Below are positions 25,149-33,017 of a DNA stretch of 64,000 nucleotides, in pieces. A program made the translations under genes and the position numbers. Every line of letters starts with the position of its first letter. Within the stretch, counting starts at the first letter, position 1. The DNA is from Endozoicomonas sp. NE40 (GTDB lineage: Bacteria > Pseudomonadota > Gammaproteobacteria > Pseudomonadales > Endozoicomonadaceae): NCBI RefSeq assembly GCF_040549045.1, contig NZ_JBEWTB010000002.1:4638501-4702500 (forward strand), read 5' to 3'. The notes beneath the pieces were generated by a model that did not search any database, was not told the origin of the DNA, and saw nothing but the letters and a program-made list of their open reading frames with translations.

Positions 25149-26366
25149 TCAGCTATCGTAGCGCTGCATCACCAGGCAAGCGTTTGTACCACCGAAGCCG
25201 AAGCTGTTAGACAGGATGCGGTTCAGCTTTTGCTCTTTAGAGCCTCCCACCAGAATAGGCAGACCTTCAGCTTCCGGATCGACAGTCTCAACATTAGCTG
25301 AGGCGGTGATAAAGTCGTGCTTCATCATCAGCAGGCAGTAAATGGCTTCCTGAACACCAGCTGCCCCCAGGGAGTGACCAGACAGGGACTTGGTGGAACT
25401 GATGGTTGGCATATCATTGCCAAACACTTCTTTCAGCGCTTTCAGCTCAGCAACGTCGCCCACAGGTGTTGAGGTACCGTGGGTGTTGATGTAGTCAACA
25501 GGACCGTCAACGGTTTCCAGTGCCATCTTCATGCAGCGAATAGCGCCTTCACCGGATGGGGCAACCATGTCATAACCATCAGAGGTGGCACCGTAACCTA
25601 CGATTTCTGCGTAGATTTTAGCGCCCCGTGCCAGGGCGTGCTCCAGTTCTTCGACAACAACCATGCCGCCACCGCCTGCAATAACAAAGCCATCACGGTC
25701 CGCATCGTAAGCCCGGGAAGCCTGGTCTGGTGTGTCATTGTATTTGGTACTCAGAGCGCCCATGGCGTCAAACAGGCCGGTCTGGGTCCAGTGTTCTTCT
25801 TCACCGCCACCGGCAAAGACAATATCCTGTTTGCCCAGTTGAATCTGTTCTAGCGCGTTGCCAATACAGTGTGCGCTGGTGGCACAGGCAGATGTAATGG
25901 AGTAGTTAACACCCTTAATCTTGAACGGTGTTGCCAGGCAGGCTGAAACGGTACTGCCCATGGTGCGGGTCACACGGTATGGGCCAACACGCTTAACGCC
26001 TTTACTGCGCATGATGTCGGCAGACTCAACGATGTTTTCGGAAGAAGCTCCGCCGGAGGCTGCAATCAGACCGGTTCGTGGGTTAGAGACCAGGTCTTCG
26101 GCCAGACCAGCGTCTTCAATCGCCTGTTTCATGGCGATGTAGGCATAGGCAGCGGCGCTACCCATAAAGCGAACGGTTTTACGGTCAATGTGTTCGCTCA
26201 GGTCAATGTCAACACTGCCAGATACCTGACTGCGGAATCCCTGCTCGGCATAACTTTCGTTGAAGCGAATTCCGGAACGTCCCTGCTTGAGAGAGTCGGC
26301 CACTGTGTCCTGAGTGTTACCCAGGCAGGAAGTGATGCCGATCCCTGTAATTACAACTCGTTTCAT
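25149..26366 (-). CDS. fabB: 3-Oxoacyl-[acyl-carrier-protein] synthase I
   Basis: A 405-residue ketoacyl-ACP synthase that elongates unsaturated acyl chains. The catalytic triad is visible: Cys161 in ITSACATSAHC, one His in NTHGTSTPVGD and the other in SLSGHSLGAAG. C-terminal NSFGFGGTNACLV is standard. It lies 29 bases downstream of fabA in one minus-strand operon, the pair that makes unsaturated fatty acids anaerobically. Confidence 0.97.
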   Translation of the reverse strand: MKRVVITGIGITSCLGNTQDTVADSLKQGRSGIRFNESYAEQGFRSQVSGSVDIDLSEHIDRKTVRFMGSAAAYAYIAMKQAIEDAGLAEDLVSNPRTGLIAASGGASSENIVESADIMRSKGVKRVGPYRVTRTMGSTVSACLATPFKIKGVNYSITSACATSAHCIGNALEQIQLGKQDIVFAGGGEEEHWTQTGLFDAMGALSTKYNDTPDQASRAYDADRDGFVIAGGGGMVVVEELEHALARGAKIYAEIVGYGATSDGYDMVAPSGEGAIRCMKMALETVDGPVDYINTHGTSTPVGDVAELKALKEVFGNDMPTISSTKSLSGHSLGAAGVQEAIYCLLMMKHDFITASANVETVDPEAEGLPILVGGSKEQKLNRILSNSFGFGGTNACLVMQRYDS

Positions 26367-26395
26367 TTGTGTAAACCTGAATTAGCTGAATGAAA

Positions 26396-26908
26396 TCAGA
26401 AAGAGTCTGTGTTCTGGAACAGGCCAACGCGCAGCCCTTCGGCAGTATAAATCTCTCTGCCATCGACGCTGACACTGCCGTCAGCAATGCCCAGTACCAG
26501 TTTACGGGCAATAACGCGCTTGATATTGATTCGGTACGTCACTTTCTTGCTGGTCGGCAGAATCTGGCCAGTGAACTTCACTTCGCCACAGCCCAGCGCG
26601 CGGCCACGCCCCGGATTGCCCTGCCAGCCCAGGAAGAAGCCAACCAGCTGCCACATGGCGTCAAGCCCAAGGCAGCCAGGCATCACCGGGTCGCCCGGGA
26701 AATGGCAGTCAAAAAACCACAGGTCTGGCGTGATGTCCAGTTCTGCAATGATTTCGCCCTTGCCATAGGCGCCGCCTTCGTCGGAGATATGGGCAATACG
26801 ATCCAGCATCAGCATATTAGGAGCCGGCAGCTGTGCATTGCCCGGGCCAAACAGTTCACCTTGTGAACAGCGGATCAGATCGTCTTTTTCGAAGGATTGT
26901 TGCTTCAT
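26396..26908 (-). CDS. fabA: 3-Hydroxydecanoyl-ACP dehydratase/isomerase
   Basis: A 170-residue hot-dog enzyme that introduces the cis double bond in fatty acid synthesis. Active-site His69 lies in CHFPGDPVMPG and Asp83 in GLDAMWQ, one residue offset from E. coli. I chose ATG 26908 (MKQQSFEKDDL), which gives the family's usual length; the frame continues upstream to 26962 without family similarity. First gene of fabA-fabB. No clear FadR or FabR site was seen upstream. Confidence 0.97.
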   Translation of the reverse strand: MKQQSFEKDDLIRCSQGELFGPGNAQLPAPNMLMLDRIAHISDEGGAYGKGEIIAELDITPDLWFFDCHFPGDPVMPGCLGLDAMWQLVGFFLGWQGNPGRGRALGCGEVKFTGQILPTSKKVTYRINIKRVIARKLVLGIADGSVSVDGREIYTAEGLRVGLFQNTDSF

Positions 26909-27325
26909 TCGTTCGTTATTCCATGAAATGTCTGCATCAGCATTCAGTCCGGACGCAGTCAATGGGCAATCGGAAACGCTCTGTGGGTTCCGTCATTCTG
27001 TGTGCGTATGATAGCTGCTTTTTTGAACAGCACTGTTTTCATAAAGAGCCGCTCGTGGCTGTTTATGTGCTCATGGCTGCGTGTGCGCTCATGGCTACTT
27101 GTGGCTGCACTCTATATTTGTGGCTGAACTATACCATTGCTCTCGTTACACATCATGCCTATTTGGGGGCATTTAACAAAATTACAACAGTGAAGGATTG
27201 CCCTCATATTTATGGACAGATTTATGCACTGATTTAGGTGCCAGTGCATTCTCTATGCTGCTGAGTGTCTCGCTATGAGGTATCATTTTGGTTTCAAAGG
27301 AAATAATCTGACCGGAAACTGAAAC
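26909..27325. other. Intergenic region between divergent fabA and gpsA
   Basis: 417 bases carrying the promoters of both directions, none of which I can place with confidence. Between 27053 and 27127 the words GTGGCTG and CTCATGGCT recur about five times in an irregular array. No gene is seen. Confidence 0.5.
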
Positions 27326-28354
27326 ATGACACCGAGCAACGGCAGCAGGCAGTATACCATAGCCATTCTGGGTGGCGGCAGCTTTGGCACGGCTCTGTCT
27401 GATATCTCAGCCAACAACGGACATCAAGTGCGCCTGTGGATGCGCAATCCGGAGCAGGTTCAGGGGATCAATGATGATCATGTGAATCATCGCTATCTTC
27501 CGGGTTTCTCTATCCACCCGTCAGTCTGGGCTTCAACGGATTTGCAGACGGTGCTTGCGGATGCCGATATCGTACTGATCGCCATCCCCAGCAAGTCCTT
27601 CCGTTCAGTGGTGCAACAGGCGGGGGATCTGCTGAAGGGAAAAATTGTGGTGAGTACCACCAAGGGTATTGAACCGGTCACTTTTGACCTGATGAGCGAG
27701 ATCCTCAAAGAAGAGGTGTCCGATATCCGGATGGGTGTTCTCAGTGGCCCCAACCTGGCTAAGGAGATTGTTGCCAAAGCCGTGACAGCCTCGGTGATTG
27801 CCAGTGAAGATGATGACCTGTGTGAAATTGTTCAGAGCGTGCTGCACTGCGATTACTTCCGGGTTTACTCCAACCATGATGTTTATGGGGTTGAGCTGGC
27901 AGGCGCCCTGAAGAATATTTACGCCATTGTGACGGGTATGGGAACCGCCATGAAAATGGGCGAAAATACCAAAAGTATGCTGATTACCCGCAGTCTGGCG
28001 GAAATGAGCCGTTTTGCTGTTAAGCTGGGGGCGAATCCGCTGACGTTTCTGGGGCTTGCCGGTGTGGGGGACCTGATCGCTACCTGTACTTCCAGCCTGA
28101 GTCGTAACTATCAGGTGGGGTATGCCCTGGGACAGGGCAAAACCCTGAAGCAGGCAGAGGAAGCGCTTGGGCAGGTAGCTGAGGGGGTCAATACCCTGTG
28201 TCAGGTACACCAGAAGGCTGAAGAGTTAGGTGTTTATATGCCACTGGCGGACGGGCTGCACAAAATTATCTTTGAAGGTTATGATGTACAGCAACTGGTC
28301 AAAAGCATGATGATGAAAGAGCTGAAGACTGACGTCGAATTTATGGTGCGATAA
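27326..28354 (+). CDS. gpsA: Glycerol-3-phosphate dehydrogenase [NAD(P)+]
   Basis: A 342-residue cytoplasmic enzyme that reduces dihydroxyacetone phosphate to sn-glycerol 3-phosphate for phospholipid synthesis. The nucleotide-binding loop LGGGSFGTAL is at residues 15-24, the SGPNLAKEI block is present, the catalytic lysine lies in ELAGALKNIYAI, and GLAGVGDLIATCTS is intact. It heads gpsA-DUF4389-sixA, an order also found in Pseudomonas. Confidence 0.97.
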   Translation: MTPSNGSRQYTIAILGGGSFGTALSDISANNGHQVRLWMRNPEQVQGINDDHVNHRYLPGFSIHPSVWASTDLQTVLADADIVLIAIPSKSFRSVVQQAGDLLKGKIVVSTTKGIEPVTFDLMSEILKEEVSDIRMGVLSGPNLAKEIVAKAVTASVIASEDDDLCEIVQSVLHCDYFRVYSNHDVYGVELAGALKNIYAIVTGMGTAMKMGENTKSMLITRSLAEMSRFAVKLGANPLTFLGLAGVGDLIATCTSSLSRNYQVGYALGQGKTLKQAEEALGQVAEGVNTLCQVHQKAEELGVYMPLADGLHKIIFEGYDVQQLVKSMMMKELKTDVEFMVR

Positions 28355-28374
28355 GGAGATGGAGGCAACAGAGT

Positions 28375-28668
28375 ATGGACGATAAACTGGTCAATAATCT
28401 TAAATCTGAGTCTCGCTGGCTGCGACTGCTGTTCATGGCGTTTTATCTGGTCGCAGGCTATTTTGCCGGGCTTCTGGTGTTTATTGTCGCCCTGGTGCAG
28501 ACGGTACTGGGGTTTGTCAGTGGGGAACCTAATGCCCGTTTACTGAGCTTTTCTAAAAGCCTCAATCTCTATCTTTTCCAGATTCTGGAATTTCTTACGT
28601 TCAACGACGAGAAAAAGCCTTTTCCCTTTTCCGACTGGCCTGAGGGTGAGTCTTTGTCCGATGACTGA
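28375..28668 (+). CDS. DUF4389 family small membrane protein
   Basis: A 97-residue protein with two transmembrane helices (LLFMAFYLVAGYFAGLLVFIVALVQTVLGF) and the C-terminal FLTFNDEKKPFPFSDWP signature of DUF4389. No biochemical function is known for the family. It lies 20 bases behind gpsA and is very probably cotranscribed with it. Confidence 0.88.
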   Translation: MDDKLVNNLKSESRWLRLLFMAFYLVAGYFAGLLVFIVALVQTVLGFVSGEPNARLLSFSKSLNLYLFQILEFLTFNDEKKPFPFSDWPEGESLSDD

Positions 28669-28737
28669 GCGGCTCTTCATGAAGATGAGAGTTATAAAGG
28701 CAAGCGTTATGAGAGATGATAACAGCGTTTTAAATCC

Positions 28738-29181
28738 ATGAAGTTAATTATTATGAGACATGGGCAGGCATCCTGGTCTGCCCCCAGCGATTCACTGCGA
28801 CCCTTGACCGGGGCCGGGCGTCAGGAAGTACGGCAGACGGTAGAGCAGTTGCAGGGTGAAGGCATTAACCGGATTGTTGCCAGCCCTTATCTGAGGGCTC
28901 AGCAAACGGCGGATATCGCCTCGGAAGTACTGGGTGTGACGGTGGATACCATCAATGGTATTACACCGGACGACTCTCCGGTGGATGCCATAGAACAGTT
29001 GCCTGAAGAGGGTAATGTTCTGGTGGTCAGCCATATGCCCCTGGTCAGTGCATTGACCGCATTGCTATGCGATGGGGTACCCTTTGGAGGTCCCGGGTTT
29101 GGAACGGCGAATGCAGCTGTACTGAGTCTTGAAATCCCTGCCGCCGGTCTGGCAAGCCTGCAGAAAATGTTACCGGTCTGA
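28738..29181 (+). CDS. sixA: Phosphohistidine phosphatase SixA
   Basis: A 147-residue member of the histidine phosphatase (RHG) superfamily. The catalytic His is in MRHGQASW at the N-terminus, the second His in VVSHMPLVSAL. In E. coli SixA dephosphorylates the phosphohistidine of ArcB or NPr. The SD is weak (GAGAG about 23 bases upstream), so coupling to the upstream genes may matter. Third gene of the gpsA cluster. Confidence 0.93.
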   Translation: MKLIIMRHGQASWSAPSDSLRPLTGAGRQEVRQTVEQLQGEGINRIVASPYLRAQQTADIASEVLGVTVDTINGITPDDSPVDAIEQLPEEGNVLVVSHMPLVSALTALLCDGVPFGGPGFGTANAAVLSLEIPAAGLASLQKMLPV

Positions 29182-29189
29182 TCAACCCC

Positions 29190-29237
29190 CACTCTGAATA
29201 TTGGTTTAATTTTACTGAATTCAGAGTGCGCTCTGAA
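29190..29237 (+). promoter_or_regulatory. Three-armed alternative hairpin before the GNAT-like gene
   Basis: Arm A CACTCTGAAT (29190-29199) is perfectly complementary to arm B ATTCAGAGTG (29219-29228). B can instead pair with arm C CTCTGAA (29231-29237), which ends three bases before the SD AAGGAGGAG (29240-29248). A-B and B-C pairing exclude each other, as in an attenuator or translational switch. It may also act as the sixA 3' hairpin. Confidence 0.4.
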
Positions 29238-29251
29238 CTAAGGAGGAGCTC

Positions 29252-29809
29252 ATGGCTGGTTTTCAGTTTGATTTCTTACCGTGTTCTAAATTAAGCGTCC
29301 GCCATATAAAGACCGGAAATAAATTCATATTACAGCGTGAAAAATCTACTTCTTTCAACTCGTTGGATTACATCCTTTACACTGAGACCAATCATAAAAT
29401 TGGTTCAGTTCACGCGGATTATGGAGATAGCCCTTATTGTGAAGAGAATCCATTGCACCAGGCGGTCAGTGAGAAATGGTACACTATAGACAACATCATT
29501 GTTAACACGAAATATCAACACTTGTCTCTGGGAGCCTCATTAGTTTATTTGATCGTGAAGGAAGTCCAGATTAATTCAGGCTGTTTTTTGTATGTACCTT
29601 TACCTGCACAAACTGCTTTACCTTTCTATTTGGATTGTGGCTTTTTCCCGGACCCGGAAACTGTAAGAGAAATGAAGAAAAATCAACTGAATAAACTGGA
29701 AGATCATGTTTACCAGCGACGCAGTTATCCGGTTTGGCGGGGAGCTATCCCAATACTTAATGCGAATTTACACCCTAAGTTTGTAAGAAACCTGGAATTA
29801 GATTTGTAA
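29252..29809 (+). CDS. GNAT-like N-acetyltransferase-fold protein, 185 aa
   Basis: The central part reads like a GNAT core: TIDNIIVNTKYQHLSLGASLVYLIVKE occupies the beta4-alpha3 CoA-binding position (the usual Q/RxxGxG/A appears as QHLSLGA), then a beta strand, and PFYLDCGFFPD matches the beta6-beta7 FYxxxGF motif. Substrate unknown. It has a very strong SD and is AT-rich compared with its neighbours. It stands alone between sixA and a minus-strand gene. The GNAT call is by eye and moderate. Confidence 0.6.
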   Translation: MAGFQFDFLPCSKLSVRHIKTGNKFILQREKSTSFNSLDYILYTETNHKIGSVHADYGDSPYCEENPLHQAVSEKWYTIDNIIVNTKYQHLSLGASLVYLIVKEVQINSGCFLYVPLPAQTALPFYLDCGFFPDPETVREMKKNQLNKLEDHVYQRRSYPVWRGAIPILNANLHPKFVRNLELDL

Positions 29810-29888
29810 AGACCTTAAAACCTTGGTACGGGTTCGGCAACGGCTGATTGGGAAAGCAGTACAGGGGCTTCAATATGACTGCCAGCAC

Positions 29889-30821
29889 TCAATCTGTTAC
29901 ATCAGGATCTAAGTCTATCCATTCTGTATCATCATTCCGGATCAGGTAGTGCCGGACAGTTAAGATATCTGCGTTGGTTTCTGTTGCGCGACCAAGCCTG
30001 TCTACTTCAGTATTGATTACGGCCTGAAGGTTTCCTGTCACAAAAAAATCCCTTAAGTCGTATAGCACCAGAATTCTGATGTAGTGCTGGTTTCTTTGAT
30101 AGATAGCAATAGGAAGAGTGGGCTGATTGGTGTAAATAATGGATACCATTGCGTCAAAGGTTTCAGTGATATATGTATTCTCTGCTTCCTGAAAAGTAAC
30201 AATGCGATCACTGATCTCTGAGGTATCAATAGCTAAAGTGTTGTTTCCAAAATTCTGAGTTGTGATTACATTTATTATTGGCTGGCTTCTGACACTTTCA
30301 GTGATTTGAATATGGATATTGTCCGAAGTTCCAAGAATCCAGTTTAACCAGAGAATAATGCTCTGCAGGGTATTAAATTGGCGAATCTGCAGATTATAGT
30401 CGGAAGCCAGGTTATTTAAGAAAGCTCTGAAACTATCATCCCTTCTGAACACATTTAGAAGGTTATTGAACCAGGTGCCGGGCATATAGCGATAGGCCAA
30501 CAAGCAACCCAGACAGGGCCAGAAGACAGGTAAGCAAAACATTACCCTTAACACTCTGGCTTCGCGGGTTTGCTGTGTCGAATACAGTATCTCCCTGTCT
30601 TCCTGTAACAGATCAAAGCGGCTTTGGGCAAATATGGCTTGCCCGGCAGGGTTGAGCACTTGCTCTGGCCTTACAGGCCTGTTTTGAATAACAGCATCAG
30701 GAGCCTGAATGGGCTGAAGACTTCCGGACTCCATGGCTGCAGTGATGTCGGCTATAAAAACTGGCAATAAAAGGCATAGTCTGAAAATTTTTATCAGCAT
30801 GGGTGCAAATATAAAATTCAT
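29889..30821 (-). CDS. Exported or membrane protein of unknown function, 310 aa
   Basis: The N-terminus IKIFRLCLLLPVFIADITAAME looks like a signal peptide, and VLRVMFCLPVFWPCLGCLLAYRY near residue 92 is a second hydrophobic segment. The remainder is rich in Asn, Thr and Ile and looks beta-prone. No motif is recognised. Neither start candidate (30821 or 30800) has a good SD. Composition and lack of family suggest an accessory gene specific to this lineage. Confidence 0.6.
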   Translation of the reverse strand: MNFIFAPMLIKIFRLCLLLPVFIADITAAMESGSLQPIQAPDAVIQNRPVRPEQVLNPAGQAIFAQSRFDLLQEDREILYSTQQTREARVLRVMFCLPVFWPCLGCLLAYRYMPGTWFNNLLNVFRRDDSFRAFLNNLASDYNLQIRQFNTLQSIILWLNWILGTSDNIHIQITESVRSQPIINVITTQNFGNNTLAIDTSEISDRIVTFQEAENTYITETFDAMVSIIYTNQPTLPIAIYQRNQHYIRILVLYDLRDFFVTGNLQAVINTEVDRLGRATETNADILTVRHYLIRNDDTEWIDLDPDVTD

Positions 30822-31048
30822 AAAGTCAATGTTGCCAGCCTGGGTTATTTTGTAATGGCTTTATGTTTGTCAGTCAGACCTTTTCGGGTGGCAGGGCATA
30901 AAGCCAAGCGTAACAAGATTAGGAGCAGGAACTGAAAAAACAAGTCGCGTGGGAGAATGACATACCCCTTTTATGCAGGTATCCTTTTCTGCCATTCCTC
31001 TGGAGAGCTGCTGCTCTCCCTGTCTATTGATAAATGGTTCTCAAGGCA

Positions 31049-32944
31049 ATGCCGCTACTTCGATTAGATAACATCAGTCTGGCGTATGGTGACCAGCCGC
31101 TGCTGGACGGCGCAGATTTTCAGATTCGTAAAGGTGAGCGGGTATGTCTGCTCGGTCGTAACGGTGCGGGTAAATCGACACTGATGAAGCTGGTATCGGA
31201 ACAGATTATTGCCGATGACGGCAGTATCTGGCGCAAACCCGGCCTTAAAATCGGCATGCTGAATCAGGATCTACCGGGTCAGGATGACCAGAAAGTGTAT
31301 GACGTGGTTGCTTCCGGACTGGAGCAGGTGGGTACACTGATCAGTGATTTTCACCGACTCTCCATGACCATTGAATCCGATGCAGATATGAAAGCCCTGG
31401 AGCGGGTTCAGCAACAGCTGGAAGCGGTTGATGGCTGGAGTCTGCAGCAAAAAATTGAAACGGTTATCAAGAAGCTGGGGCTGCCTGCTGAGAAGCAGAT
31501 GAAAGAACTGTCCGGTGGCTGGCGTCGTCGTGTTGAACTGGCTCGTGCGCTGGTGTGTGAGCCTGACCTGCTGTTACTGGATGAGCCGACTAACCATCTG
31601 GATATTGTTGCCATTGACTGGCTGGAAAAGCAGCTTAAGGATTTCAACGGAGCGTTGCTGTTTATAACCCACGACCGTTCCTTCCTGCAGAGTCTGGCCA
31701 ACCGTATTATTGAGCTGGACCGGGGTAAGCTAACCAGCTGGGACTGCGACTACAACACTTATCTGGAGCGCAAAGCTCATGCTCTGGAAGTTGAAGCGGA
31801 ACAGAATGCGCTGTTCGATAAACAGCTGGCACAGGAAGAAGCCTGGATTCGTCAGGGGATCAAGGCGCGCCGCACCCGTAATGAAGGACGGGTGCGAGCA
31901 CTGAAATCCCTGCGCGAAGAACGTCAGGAGCGACGGGAAGTACAGGGCAAAGCCAGCTTCAGTCTGGAGCAGAGTGGCAGCTCCGGCAAGCTGGTAATGG
32001 AGGTGAAGAATATCTCTCAGGCTTTTGATAACCATAAAGTTATTGAAGATTTCAGCCTGAGGGTCATGCGTGGTGACAAGGTGGGCCTGATTGGCGCTAA
32101 CGGTGCAGGCAAGTCAACGCTGCTGCGTATTCTGCTGGGACAGATGGCACCTCAAAAAGGCAAGGTCAAGTCCGGCACCAAGCTGGAAGTGGCGTATTTT
32201 GACCAGATGCGTAATCAGCTTGATCTGGAAAAAACGGTGATTGATAACGTGGCTGAAGGGCGCGAAACCATCACCATTAATGGCAGTAACCGTCATGTTA
32301 TCGGGTACCTGGGGGATTTCCTGTTCCCGCCGGGACGCTGTCGTGTTCCCGTAAAAGCACTGTCTGGTGGTGAGCGCAACCGCCTGTTACTGGCACGTCT
32401 GTTCAGTAAACCTGCCAACCTGCTGGTGATGGACGAACCCACCAACGACCTGGATGTTGAAACACTGGAACTGCTGGAATCCCTGCTGGTGGAATTTACC
32501 GGCACGGTGTTGCTGGTTAGTCACGACCGGGCGTTTCTGGATAATGTGGTGTCCAGCAGTCTGGTGTTCCAGCCGGGTGGTAAAATACGGGAGTATGTCG
32601 GGGGCTTTGATGACTGGCTGCGTCAGGGAGGAGCCATTAACCAGCTGGTGGCAGAACCCATGGAGAAAAAAGCCGAAAAGCCCGTTGCCAAAGCTGAAGC
32701 GGTGAAAGCTGATAAGCCCCAGCAGAAAAAGCTGAGTTATAAGCTGCAACGTGAGTTGGACGCCCTTCCAGGTGAGATCGAAACTCTGGAACAGACGCTG
32801 GAAGCGCTTGAAGCTGAAATAGCAGAACCGGATTTCTATACCGGCGATTCCCAGAAGGTTCAGGAAACATTACTGAAGCTGGAACAAATCAACGCTGATA
32901 TTGAAACGAAAATGGAGCGTTGGGAAGAGCTGGAAGCTATGTAA
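31049..32944 (+). CDS. uup: ABC-F ATPase Uup
   Basis: A soluble protein of about 631 residues with two ABC ATPase modules and no membrane part. First module: Walker A GRNGAGKST, signature LSGGWRRR, Walker B LLLLDEPTNHLD. Second module: GANGAGKST, LSGGERNR, LVMDEPTNDLD. The linker and C-terminal coiled coil (LQRELDALPGEIETLEQTLEALEAEI) are Uup-like and bind branched DNA or the ribosome in characterised relatives. I prefer ATG 31049 (MPLLRLDNISLAYG), where homologues begin; ATG 31034 opens the same frame five codons earlier. Confidence 0.95.
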   Translation: MPLLRLDNISLAYGDQPLLDGADFQIRKGERVCLLGRNGAGKSTLMKLVSEQIIADDGSIWRKPGLKIGMLNQDLPGQDDQKVYDVVASGLEQVGTLISDFHRLSMTIESDADMKALERVQQQLEAVDGWSLQQKIETVIKKLGLPAEKQMKELSGGWRRRVELARALVCEPDLLLLDEPTNHLDIVAIDWLEKQLKDFNGALLFITHDRSFLQSLANRIIELDRGKLTSWDCDYNTYLERKAHALEVEAEQNALFDKQLAQEEAWIRQGIKARRTRNEGRVRALKSLREERQERREVQGKASFSLEQSGSSGKLVMEVKNISQAFDNHKVIEDFSLRVMRGDKVGLIGANGAGKSTLLRILLGQMAPQKGKVKSGTKLEVAYFDQMRNQLDLEKTVIDNVAEGRETITINGSNRHVIGYLGDFLFPPGRCRVPVKALSGGERNRLLLARLFSKPANLLVMDEPTNDLDVETLELLESLLVEFTGTVLLVSHDRAFLDNVVSSSLVFQPGGKIREYVGGFDDWLRQGGAINQLVAEPMEKKAEKPVAKAEAVKADKPQQKKLSYKLQRELDALPGEIETLEQTLEALEAEIAEPDFYTGDSQKVQETLLKLEQINADIETKMERWEELEAM

Positions 32945-32975
32945 GGACGGTCCGGTAAGGGCTGCTGGTTCAGAC

Positions 32976-33017
32976 AAAAAAATCCCCGGATGGCCGTTTG
33001 CCTCCGGGGATTTTTTT
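32976..33017. terminator. Bidirectional terminator between uup and the tyrosine-motif gene
   Basis: Seven A residues, TCCCCGGA (32983-32990), a 12-base loop, TCCGGGGA (33003-33010) and seven T residues. The symmetric flanks serve both convergent genes; the stop of the minus-strand gene overlaps the T-run. Confidence 0.95.
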
